DNA from: Dicyema japonicum
Lineage: Eukaryota; Dicyemida; Rhombozoa; Dicyemidae
Assembly (NCBI GenBank): GCA_011109175.1
Contig: RDEW01000067.1
Span: 127,609-191,608 of the forward strand
DNA length: 64,000 bases
Direction of reading: 5' to 3'
Shown here: positions 1 through 9,299 of the stretch, piece by piece
Position numbering within the stretch: the first letter of the stretch is position 1
Layout of the letters: each line of letters opens with the position of its first letter
Made by a program: the position numbers and the translations under genes
Notes under the pieces: model-generated
What the model was told of the DNA's origin: nothing
The model's input: only the letters and a program-made list of their open reading frames with translations
Databases searched by the model: none

Positions 1-540
1 GTCCCTAAACGCTGGAAATCTTCCATTGTCAGAATGATACTGAAACAGAAAATCGAGAAGGACCCTCTCAGCTATAGGCCAATAAGCCTCATCTGTTCGA
101 TCTCCAAGATTATCGAACGAATATTTTCAGGAGGCTTAACGACCACATAGAAGAGAGTGGTTTCCTCCTCGCAGAACAATGGGGCTTCAGACCTGGAAAA
201 TCATGCACGGGACTGTATATACACAGATGCATTCAACTGTATTGAGAGGTCTGGAAGTCAAAAGACTAGTCAACCTGGTATGTTTGGATCTGTCCAAGGC
301 TTTCGATAGTGTGTGCCATGAAGTACTCCTATCAAGGCTAGCAGCTGCTCAGATCCAAAGAAACTACTCAATCTGGATAAGGGATTTCCTAACAGGATGG
401 ATTTTCCCAAGTACGCGTTGGAGCACATATTTTCGAAAGACATCATAGAGAGGAGTTCTCAGGGTTCCGATCCTAGAGCCCTCTGCTATTCACAACATAT
501 TTCTATCGGATTTTCCAACTCCACCGGGCATAAACACAAA
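1..540 (+). mobile_element. Non-LTR reverse transcriptase fragment (jockey/CR1 type), frameshifted
   Basis: Three short frames in series spell pieces of a LINE reverse transcriptase. Bases 1-120 read like the region before motif A (WKSSIVRMILKQ, SYRPISLICSISKIIER). Bases 125-235 contain EESGFLLAEQWGFRPGKS, the usual (Q)FGFRPGRS motif. Bases 265-448 contain LVCLDLSKAFDSVCHEVLL, the motif A region with the catalytic Asp. Stops and frame changes separate the pieces, so this is a dead copy cut by the window edge. APE-type pieces at 668-991 and 1191-1735 may derive from the same family, but the orientation differs, so they are not one element. Confidence 0.8.
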
Positions 541-667
541 ACTATGTTTTGAGCCTTTCTACTTTTTTAGCCAATCCAACAATTTTATTTTCCTTTATTT
601 CCCTCGTTATTTTCTTTATTTTATACAGGGTTTGGTTCCGCATGACTCTTAGGATGTGTTCCTTTGC

Positions 668-991
668 CTAGTCCTGACAGGATTCGACCTGCAAACGTAG
701 GTTCCTCTGCAATTTGGATAGTTCTTCAAACTCGTGGTCATAGTGTCCGTTGAAATGCTTCGGTTTTACTCTAACTGTTGAATGGGCCGCGCACTTTATT
801 GCATCGATGGTGTCTTGCCACAGCTCAACAGACATTTTTTCTTTATTCCACTTTCTTATCTTTTCTCTCAATGTATTTTGATAGATTTTCCGAGTTGGTC
901 CCACCAGTTGGTTGAGCTGGTGACGTGGCTCTATTGCACACATGTCTTTTTCGTGCTTTTCTTCGGGATCGTTCACTATTAGCTCGTTCAA
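668..991 (-). mobile_element. LINE fragment, linker between endonuclease and reverse transcriptase
   Basis: A 107-residue minus-strand frame has the composition of the region between the APE endonuclease and the RT of CR1/jockey-like LINEs: NKEKMSVELWQDTIDAIK followed by a HYDHEFEELSKLQRNLRLQ stretch (usual pattern W..F...I...A...., then D-W-F/D-E, then a basic helix). No catalytic motif is present. It is a remnant in the opposite orientation to its neighbours. Confidence 0.55.
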
Positions 992-1190
992 TGTAGAGGA
1001 TTAAAGTCGGATACTAAAGAAGAAATTTATGCGTGGATCTTGGATCGTACAAGTAACCATGGCGTGCTTACAGAAACGAAAGGAAAAGGCGGACTAGATG
1101 AAATCAACAATGATTTCCGCCTGATTCTGCACCCTTAGAATTTCCCACACTACGGCATGGGAATTGCAATACAAAAATAACTGAACGGAG

Positions 1191-1735
1191 GTGAGTGATA
1201 GAATATGTGTTTTACAATTAAAATACGGTGAAAAGAACAATTCCATAATCTCCATTATTAATGTATATGCACCAACTTCGGTGAGAGTATCAATCAATGG
1301 AGACGAGCTATATGACTTCTATTCCTCCCTGTCGCAACTATATGCATCTTTGGAAACATCGTTCATGATATACATTGCCGGAGATTGGAACGCAAAGGCA
1401 GGACGTGGGAGTAGTCACGAAGAATTCATGGGAAGCCATGAAAGAGGATCAGGAACCAGTCAGGAGAATCGCTTATCGAATTTTACAATACATTCTAACT
1501 ATTTCTATGCAATACTGCTTTCAGGCACTCAGCAAGACATAAGACGACATAGAGCTGCTACCGAAAAGACAAATCTGGGACTATTAAAACTATATATAAC
1601 CAAATAGATTACATTATCTGCAAACAAACCTACAAGGCACTACTAACAGATTCTCGGAGCTTCACTGGGACACTAGTAGATAGTGATCACAGATTGGTTG
1701 TAGCACGTTTCATTTTCAAACGAGATTTTGGGTTT
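1191..1735 (+). mobile_element. LINE APE-type endonuclease fragment
   Basis: The frame 1191-1607 contains INVYAPTS and, about 50 residues on, YIAGDWNAKAG, the signature of the exonuclease/endonuclease/phosphatase fold of APE-type LINEs (the usual form is GDFNA with catalytic Asp and Asn). After a frame change around 1600, bases 1605-1730 continue with DYIICKQTYKALLTDSRS and then LVDSDHRLVVARF, the C-terminal SDH motif. Catalytic residues are recognisable but the frame is broken and no RT follows. It ends just upstream of the lysyl-tRNA synthetase promoter region. Confidence 0.8.
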
Positions 1736-1739
1736 CCAA

Positions 1740-1902
1740 ATCGGCTGACATGAGAATATCTGAAGGGAGGTTTGCAGTGGAGCAACTTTGCATGGTGGTA
1801 CCGACTCAAGAAGGACCAAAAGCATAAATCTGAGTTAATTAAATACTAAAAATATTTACAAAATCATTAAAATTACAAAATTAATTTTAAAATAATTTAA
1901 AT
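1740..1902 (+). promoter_or_regulatory. AT-rich upstream region of the lysyl-tRNA synthetase gene
   Basis: About 160 bases between the LINE endonuclease remnant and the synthetase ATG. From about 1830 it is strongly A/T rich with runs such as aaatatttacaaaatcatta. It presumably contains the promoter and short 5' leader. No TATA box or other element can be singled out with confidence. Confidence 0.3.
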
Positions 1903-3564
1903 ATGAAAATGTCACGTGGCTATGGAATATTGAATTTGTTTTCAAACAAATTCTTACGTCGCGCTTCACTCAGTACTCAATATCCTCACAAATTCGTCAC
2001 AAATTACACGATAAACGAATTCTTGGACAGATTTTCTTTCTTAGGAAAGCTTGAGTCAACCTCTGAAGATGTTAATTTAGCTGGTTTTCTCGTCGATTTG
2101 ATGGTCAGGCCGCATTTCCAAAATCCGAGAGTTAGGCTCTAAGCTGACCTTCCTTGATATTGTTGATTCTGCTAAAAAGCTGCAAATTAAAGTCCAAAAG
2201 TACTCTTATTCATCACACTAGCCTACATCCCCCAAAACTCAACTGTGGGGACATTGTGGGGTGTGCTGGTTTCCCAAGTTGTGTTCATTTTTACATTAAG
2301 TTCGCACAAATACGGGTGAGCTGAGTCTGCAGGCGACCGACGTGAGCATTCTCTCCCCCTGTCTGCACGAGATTCCCAATCCTGTGATAGGATTTGAGGA
2401 CAAGGTTGGTTTGAGCTTATTTGGAAGGATAAGAGACGAAGACAGAGATATTTGGACATGCTCGTGAATAGTCAGGTTAGGGAGACGTTCTACACACGTG
2501 CCAAGATTATCCGTTTTATCCGTTCTTTCTTCGACAATTTGGACTTTTTGGAGGTATTAGAGTTGCTCATATTAGGTGGAGACCCCGATTCTGCTGGATG
2601 TCTCTAGTGGGGCTATAGCTAGGCCATTTGTGACTCGCCACAGCAACAAACGTGAACAACTATTTTTGAGGATAGCTCCAGAGCTCAATCTAAAGGTACA
2701 TTGACTGTAAAAGACATCAGAGGCTGGTTATTGGAGGTCTCAATCGAGTCTATGAGATTGGCAAACAATTCAGGGACGAAGGAACCGATTCCTCCCATAA
2801 CCCGGAGTTCACGACCTGTGAGTTCTATATGGCTTATGGGGATTACTTTGATGCCATGGAGATCACTGAACGTTTCCTTGCAAGTAAGAGGGTCTGTCTT
2901 TTTAGCTTTGTGTGACCACGTGGTCGGTTCTAGAGAGTTTTCGGTAGGGAATACAAGATTACGGATCTCCCCGCCTTTCGATCGGATCGACGTGATCCCT
3001 AGTCTTGAAGAGGAACTTGGATTTAAATTACCCGATCCGACCGAGTTAGACACACGTGGTTGTCTGAGATTGTGATTTCAGAGTCCCATGACCTACTGGA
3101 AAGGATATGTGCTGTGAATGACATTTTTTGTGCCCCTCCGAGGTCCCCGAGTCGCTTGATGGACAAGGTTGTGGTGTGTGTGGTCATTTATAGCTGGTGA
3201 AGCGATTTATTGAGCCAAAATGTATAAATCCGACATTTATTTGCAACCATCCTTCAATAATGTCCATTAGCCAAAGGGTGGAGTTTAGGTTAATTAAAGA
3301 CATCGAGATAGGCCCGGGATCTCTGAGAGGTTCGAGCTGTTTATGTGTGGCATGGAGTTGGTGAATGCCTACACAGAACAGAATGACCCCAAAGTGCAGT
3401 TGCAACAGTTTGTTGCTCAGAATGTAGACTGTGACAGGGATTACTGCCGGGCTTTAGAGTATGGACTTCCCCCAACTGTTGGTTGGGGTCTGGGGGTAGA
3501 CAGATTGGTCATGCTGATTACTAACAACTCCGATATTAAAGATGTCATTTTATTCCCGCGTTAA
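1903..3564 (+). CDS. KARS1: Lysyl-tRNA synthetase (class II), 11 exons
   Basis: Charges tRNA-Lys with lysine. Joining 11 exons gives about 476 residues matching animal LysRS from the anticodon-binding OB fold to the C-terminus. Exons: 1903-2083, 2109-2199, 2222-2280, 2301-2404, 2428-2553, 2576-2695, 2721-2883, 2906-3058, 3082-3167, 3194-3277, 3300-3564. The introns are GT...AG of 20-26 nt and phases agree throughout except at the last junction. Recognisable pieces: YPHKF start of the OB fold, [32 protein letters not shown], motif 2 (FRDEG then [19 protein letters not shown]), [15 protein letters not shown], and motif 3 ([11 protein letters not shown]) near the end. Residues 1-25 are basic, hydroxylated and lack acidic residues ([13 protein letters not shown]), suggesting a mitochondrial presequence and perhaps dual targeting. 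The exon 10/11 junction is off by one: removing one G from the run at 3276-3278 would give a perfect in-frame splice. The start is the first ATG in frame. Confidence 0.93.
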
Positions 3565-3855
3565 ATGTGGTTGTTACTTGAATTTTGTAAATTATTTGTG
3601 TTAATCCAACGTGTTTGCACTTTGCGTCTTCGTTGGACAAAGTCAACTTGTTTCTTAAGCAACTATGTCTTTATAGACTTGAACAGACCCTACACTCAAC
3701 ATTCTTTTGTTGGAGTCGTCGATACGATGGAATGGTAGCGGATTCCTCCGCTTTTGTCAACATCCAGTGAATCCAAAATGTTTGTCCGTGTCACGAGCTT
3801 AAAAATGAACGGTCTTCCCTTAGACTTCGTCGTCCTGTCAAGTAATCGTATAGAC
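3565..3855. other. Intergenic region downstream of LysRS
   Basis: Contains the LysRS 3' region and no recognisable gene. A minus-strand frame at 3696-3896 (DRTTKSKGRPFIFKLV...) is open in both duplicates (19098-19298) but matches no family I know and runs into the MITE terminus. This stretch is repeated at 18966-19257. Confidence 0.4.
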
Positions 3856-4430
3856 CAGTGGTTCCCATCCTGGGTTCCGCGAAATTTAAAAATCATTTAA
3901 TAATTTTTGGGATAAATTTGATGACGATTGGGTTCAAAATCCATTCAGTGAAGTAATACCAGCAAATCTAACATCAATTCAATATTCTTATTGCTTTGAC
4001 ATCAGAATCCAGTCAAATCAGATATATAAAATGAACCCCTTTTTAAATTTTGGAGAGCATAAATTTCAAAATACCATGATATCCCAAATGCTATACGTAA
4101 ACTATTACCTTTTCCAGCGACTTACTTATGAGAGTCAGGGTTTTCAATATATACATCGGTTCTTTTTCAATACATGCTTCACGAATTAAGGCTCTAAATG
4201 AATTAATGATTTTTTTGAATATTAGATCTAAAAATAAAAAAATGAACAATGCCGAATTTGTAAATATTATTATAAATTTGCAAAAGTACCTATACATCTA
4301 CCAAAACTTCCGTGATATGAGGAGACAGTTGTTAACAATAACTCCTAACGTTACACAACTATGCTATAGTGAAAAGTTACCTCAATGTTCATATTAAAAT
4401 TATTTTTGGATATTACGATTATTTTTGCAA
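3856..4430. mobile_element. hAT-type MITE, copy 1, right end deleted
   Basis: Begins with the hAT-like terminus cagtggttcccatcctgg, preceded by gtatagac (3848-3855), the same 8 bases that flank the complete element in copy 2. The internal minus-strand frame 4091-4297 (NSFRALIREACIEKEP...) resembles the ZBED/hAT transposase segment in front of HTEVRWLSRG, so it is an internally deleted derivative. The right terminus is missing: sequence jumps at about 4430 straight into a LINE fragment that lies 1.1 kb farther away in copy 2. Confidence 0.75.
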
Positions 4431-4990
4431 CATGCAAACATCAACTCCCTGTACAGTCAATCCGAATACAGTCATCGTCCAAAAGGGTCCCCAGGGAGAA
4501 ACACGGGAGTGCATCCAGCCACGCTCAGCTCCCATGGTTGGCGGCAAACACGAGGCATGCAAGACGATGCTGGTTGGCCTTAGACTTTAGCACGTCGTAG
4601 ATATTCTTGGAGTAGATCTCATCCCAGTCACGTTGCCTCGAAGGAAGCGTGCATTGGTTCCAACTCGGCACATCAAAGTGAATGTTTAGAAGAAATTCGG
4701 CAGATTTTCTCAATGTCCTATCCAGTGACAGGAGGATGTCACGATGTTTGATCCATCAAACGTGGTCCCCGCCGACATATCGACGTTGTGTTGCCTCTCA
4801 TAATTGCAACAGAGATCAACTGGAGTAGCCACCGGGTCTCAAGTGCGTCGTGGCTTTTTAGTGTAGCTAGGCGTCCAAGTTTATTAAACGAAGCTATCTC
4901 ACACTTATTCCCCCAGTTGTCTCAACAACAATGAGGTAGAACGTAAATCGGTCGCGTAGCGCTTAGTATTTCTTCTCCTTTGCCCTCATT
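4431..4990 (-). mobile_element. LINE 3' fragments with nuclease-like C-terminal domain, copy 1
   Basis: Minus-strand frames read SWNQCTLPSRQRDWDEIYSK (4525-4713), which in intact relatives lies downstream of the RT in the line QRDWD...A.LLAA...GAWL. A second scrap at 4742-4990 matches the nuclease-like C-terminal domain described at 9300-11130 (antisense of ATEINWSSHRVSSASWLF). Both are broken. The same pieces occur at 21000-21560, where more of the domain survives. Confidence 0.65.
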
Positions 4991-5040
4991 TTTCCCTTTC
5001 GAATTGTGAATGGAATAAATATATTGATTTATAATTATTA

Positions 5041-5380
5041 ACCCCAGGCTTACCATTGTAAGCCCAGCACAAAGTCATAACTAACAAATCCAAGGAAAGA
5101 ACCAAAGGGAGAACATCTGCTTGTGCCGACCAAATCCATCTTCCAATACTTCATTACAAACTTCTGCTTCTGAAGAGAGGTGGAGAAGTAGATCCGCCCT
5201 CTTCCATTTTTGTCCCACGTCCTACCGTCGGGGACATCAATTTATTCTTTAGCTGAATAGTTTTCATAATGGAATCTTCAACAGAGGATTTGGTCAGGGA
5301 AATAGGTAGGAAAGGGTTTGGTCAGGGGATATGTTGATTTCATTGTAGTTAATATTTATGTTTTCACACATATAATAATA
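5041..5380. repeat. Dispersed repeat, copy a
   Basis: About 200-300 bases beginning near atccaaggaaagaaccaaag recur, more diverged, at 39491-39680 and 58183-58370, and as part of the tandem duplication at 21645-21890. The right half ends in a short direct repeat (agaggatttggtcaggg then gggtttggtcagggg). No coding frame is recognisable. The segment just before it has a small hairpin (gcttac catt gtaagc at about 5049-5064). Origin unknown; it could be a SINE or a fragment of an old gene. Confidence 0.5.
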
Positions 5381-5399
5381 ATCTTTCCATTTTAGCATC

Positions 5400-6420
5400 A
5401 AATAATAATATTTGTTTCCATGGACGTACTCTCCGTTTACTATCCTACGCATTTCGATATAGATAAATTCAAGCAGCTAGGTAAATTTGTTAAGAAAAAA
5501 ATTGTAAACCCCATCGAAACCTGGGGCCTTTCAATTAGACAAATCTCGAATAGTTTGTTCAAACAGATTCTTGAGTATTCAACAGACACGTCTTTAACAT
5601 CAGTCATTCTTTTTCCGATATTAAACATTCAGAATTTAGACTTCTCTTTTTCCATAATTCTTCCCAAAAATGTGTGTATTTTTCATTATCAAATGAGATA
5701 TTAATATTATTATGTCCTAAATTCAAATTCCTGTAAAAGAACCTTCTATTCAATTCAGACATTTGCTTTTTCATACGAAATTTCCTCCTTGATTCAAACG
5801 TCAACATATTTTTTCTCCTTGACTTTAATCTTATCTTGAAAAAGAGACGTAATTCAGGCCCTTTCTCCAGATTTTATTTTTTTGTATCCAACTAGCGACA
5901 AAGCATGACACCATAGACTTCTCTTAAGTAGAAAAAGTCCTCGTAAAAAACTTTTCAATAAAAACAAAATGTGATTTCCACTGATTAATTTTCTTAGTAA
6001 TATTTTCCTTCCATTTTGAAGCTCAAAATCTTTGTGGTAAGAGATTGGTAGGCAGTTTGCCAGCATAAATTATAGAGGAAGTTTGATCAATTGATGTTAG
6101 GTGATGAACTATTATCCAAGCATTAATAAAACGATTCAGGCATTCAAGAATATCCACATCAACTTTTACATGAGGAATTTTCTTGAGAATGTTAAATTGA
6201 CTGATTCGTTCGTAACTCTTCAACTGTAGGGACACAACCGATTCAAGAGCGCGGCAGTCCATTGTACTCGACAATCAGCTGTTGAGGAAGACATTATTAC
6301 TTGTAAAACCGGAAATTTCGTGTTGTTTTGCTGAGGACAAATACTATCAGCATCCGCGTCAGGAACATGTCGGACAAGCTCGGCTCCGTTCGATTTGGGT
6401 TTTCTTTATGGCTTTTGGCA
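5400..6420 (-). mobile_element. R2-like retrotransposon, degenerate 5' portion (Element III), copy 1
   Basis: Minus-strand frames line up with the N-terminal half of Element I and Element II: around 6200-6100 LKKIPHVKVDVDILECLN and then YAGKLPTNLL, at 6066-5854 SFLRGLFLLKRSLWCHALS followed by GYKKIKSGERA, and at 5807-5604 ELNRRFFYRNLNL and HFWEELWKKR. These correspond to the region before the RT (ELNRRRFYRNLSA, SFWEKVWSKR in Element I). No RT motifs follow, so only a 5' piece remains. The plus-strand frame at 5420-5704 is a shadow. Repeated at 21960-22960. Confidence 0.75.
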
Positions 6421-6659
6421 AGAGAAGTCCGCATAATCCGATGAATTTAGATGGTTCTTAGCAACAACAACAGTTAACCAGTAACATCATTTCGTGTCTT
6501 TAAAATCTAAATATAATAATCAATGAATTCTTTAAAATAATAACAATTATTAAATCGGTCATAATTATTTTTTATAAATAAATATAAAAAATGATAAATT
6601 ATTGCAAAGTTTATGTTGGCAAACCAAACTTTATAATAAATGATTAATAAAATTAGGTA
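6421..6659 (+). promoter_or_regulatory. AT-rich upstream region of TMX3-like gene copy 1
   Basis: About 240 bases with no coding signal, very A/T rich from 6480 on. It separates the R2-like fragment from the ATG at 6660 and probably carries the promoter. Copy 2 has the same sequence at 22985-23221. Confidence 0.3.
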
Positions 6660-7579
6660 ATGATGATCTACTTGATACTTTTTCTGATTGACATTACTTT
6701 CCAGAAATTAAAACATCTAAATAATGAAAATTTCTTTGATGAAGTTAGCAAAGCCGATTGGTATATTGTTGAATTCAGTATTTATTTGGTTGTAATAATT
6801 TTAGACAAAAATTTTTTCTTATCAACTCTACATGAGGTGAGTTTACGTCATAAATTTTCCAAACTATCTAGAGAATTATCAGAACAAAATATAAAGTTCG
6901 GATATGTGGATGCAACTTTCAATAAAGAGTTGATCAAAAAATTAGGTATTGAAAGTTTACCATCATTTGTCCTATTTAAAAATGGAACAAAGTCAGAAGA
7001 ATATTATGGTAACTTTTATTTAGTTAAAGTAGGAGAACAAACAATTGAAAAAATAAGAGATTATCTTGAAGATACAACAGGTCAACATTGGTTAAATAAA
7101 TTCAACTATAAAGATATATTTCAGAGAAACAAAAAAGTTATTGTGATAATGGTTGATAAAAAATCATATAAAATTAATGAATTAATAACAGTAGCTAATA
7201 ATGCTAGTAAAGAACACAATGATGTTAAAATTTTTAATTTTAATTTCAGATGGATTTCTGCTTTTTGGATTCCAAAGATCGTCAATTCCAATATCTTGAA
7301 CATTTCTTTAAAGTACATGAATTTCCAGCCTTTGTTGGATTGAACACAGGAGCGGACAATAATAGAGTCAGTCGACACGTTCCAATTGGAACTTTTAATT
7401 CAACAAATCTAATCAATTACTTTAACAATTTTCCAAATTCTAAACTCAACGTAAATTTTTATTTCAGTGATATTTAGAACAGTCAATCCGACTTGTATTG
7501 GAATAATAAAACTGTCGAAGTTATCACATGGAGAAACTTTCGTGGATTGTTAGACCTGATTTGTATTAATCTTATCTAA
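6660..7579 (+). CDS. TMX3-like thioredoxin-fold ER protein without CxxC, copy 1
   Basis: Four exons (6660-6777, 6805-7223, 7250-7450, 7478-7579) with introns of 27, 26 and 27 nt give about 279 residues. The N-terminus MMIYLILFLIDITFQ looks like a signal peptide. The first thioredoxin domain follows (YIVEF ... KFGYVDATF ... LGIESLPSFVLFKNG, with the cis-Pro of the fold in SLPSF). A later domain has EFPAFVGLN in the place of TMX3 VPTVVVLN. After splicing, the position of the catalytic Cys-Gly-His-Cys reads about FLST, and no cysteine codon occurs in frame there, so the domain cannot do disulfide exchange and may be a chaperone or binding module. Intron 1 is a multiple of three and open, so it is inferred from alignment length. 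A downstream reading with introns at 7563-7585 and 7601-7630 would add a hydrophobic tail (WVSLWGLFLVF), possibly the membrane anchor. Confidence 0.8.
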
Positions 7580-8550
7580 TTATAGTTGAAACCAATAATA
7601 GTTGAACGTGACTGCTCCAACCTTAGATAGCTTGGGTTTCTCTTTGGGGATTATTTTTGGTTTTTGATAAATTGAATTCAATTTCTTTTATTATAAGTTA
7701 GATTATTCATATTTTTCAATAAAATTAGGTCAATCTGTTCTTATATTTTATTATTCATTCGAATTAAAACTGAGCCAACAATCACGAATGTTCGAAAAGA
7801 TAAAATTTGTTATCTGAGAGACATCTGCTTTTTCCAACAGATTGATAGCTGGAATTAAGAGAGAAGAATTGAAGCGAGACTTGATTATTGATAACGTTGT
7901 TCCTCGTGTCCCAATTATTTTAATTTCTAATTTCTCTTTTATAATTTTATATTTTGGTTAATTGATCGTAGAAAATTATTCTACACATAAGGTTTAAGCA
8001 AAGTTAAATAAAGACCATGAGGTGAAATAGCGTACTTTAATGTGAATAGCTATGATCTTTCATCATATGTCAAGTCTACTACGTGATGACTTAGTGATAA
8101 GAGACCCCAGAGAGATTATCTTGAGGGCTATTAACAGATAGATTATTCATATTTGAATTTTTAGTAAAATTAGGTTAAACTGTTCTCATATTTTGATATT
8201 TTTTGGAAACTAAAATTGATTTAATTAATAAGATAAAGTATCTTACCCTGACAAACAGCTCATAGTCTTTATACCTTGAGATTTACAAAGACCTTATTAG
8301 CTACATTTTTGGCAGGACACGCATTTTATTTCAAGTAAAGAACAGTTATCATCACTAATTGATAAGAGGGAATTAAGGATGCTACTGACTCTTTTTTCCT
8401 TTTTGTTAGGTGTGATTCCTCTTTAGAAGATCCGGATACGCTGTGAGATTTTCACTGATGACGTCGTCACTTGTCAAGCCAAAACAATTGACAAAAAAAA
8501 ACTTGTAAAATTCTTGTGTACTAAATCTATATCAAACTGAAGTCATTTAT
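7580..8550. other. Non-coding stretch downstream of TMX3-like copy 1
   Basis: About 970 bases, A/T rich, closely matched at 24142-25110. I see no gene, RNA or clear transposon end. The near-repeated sentence agattattcatattt...caataaaattaggt(c/t)aa(t/a)ctgttct...atatttt at 7690-7750 and again at 8140-8200 suggests an old internal duplication of about 60 bases. Confidence 0.4.
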
Positions 8551-8553
8551 TTT

Positions 8554-8990
8554 TCATTTTAGTATATAAATTAATTGCCATCTCATACCGACTAGAATAT
8601 CATTCAGCTGCTCGAAGATCTCTTTGAAAGTGTTTATTAGAGATTGTGAAATATCCAGAGCATTCGTGCAAGATGAGGTGGAAAGTTCATTTTGGATATC
8701 CATGGAAATGTAAACGAGGAAGTATTTATGCACGACCAAGATAACTGATGCCTCTAACTATATCAAGATCAGCAAGTAGATTCGTTATACGCACCAATTT
8801 GGCTGTTAGGGAATTGATCTTGTACAAATTTGATATTGAAACCACTTCAGCCCATGAGGCACAAGCATACTCGACCGTCGGTTTTAAAGTTGCTTGTACA
8901 AGACGACTGCGCATTCTCGTGACGGCCTGGACTTTAAGAACGATTTCATTTTATTCATTTTCCTAGACCCTTTTTCAAAACCTTTTTTCA
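8554..8990 (-). mobile_element. LINE RT C-terminal fragment plus adjoining unknown frame, copy 1
   Basis: The minus frame 8914-8726 reads RLVQATLKPTVEYACASWAE, the typical jockey-type RT thumb motif (R..P..EYA...W). Immediately downstream on the same strand, 8739-8554 encodes ...SLINTFKEIFEQLNDILVG..., open in both duplicates (25299-25114) but not recognised. Remnant only. Confidence 0.6.
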
Positions 8991-9299
8991 ACATGTTGAG
9001 AAATGTCATCACGACATGTATAATTTACGGAAACCCCCGAGTAGTGGGGAAAAGTTGATGGCTCTCCTTTCGTTTCCTGAATGGTGACACCTTTCAACTG
9101 AGCCACAAGACATTCATTTTTAGTTTTCTCAATCAAATCCCACAATGTCCTGAGACAGTTAGGTAAATGGTTTAATGTCCATAAAATATATTAAAAAATA
9201 TTAATTCTGATGAAGTAAATAAGTTGCATATAAAAGATACAAGTACGAATAAAATTATAGCATTTTTGTTGAAAAATAATTTTCAACACAAATTTATTG

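Noticed and set aside
5420-5704. Plus-strand ORF of 94 codons (MDVLSVYYPTHFDID), extended to 160 codons in copy 2
   Set aside because: The minus strand carries clear R2-like protein homology over the same bases, so this is a shadow.
7007-7030. A 15- or 21-nt intron within EYYGNFYLVKVGEQ of the TMX3-like gene
   Set aside because: The GT...AG bases exist but are in frame and open, and alignment does not require removal.
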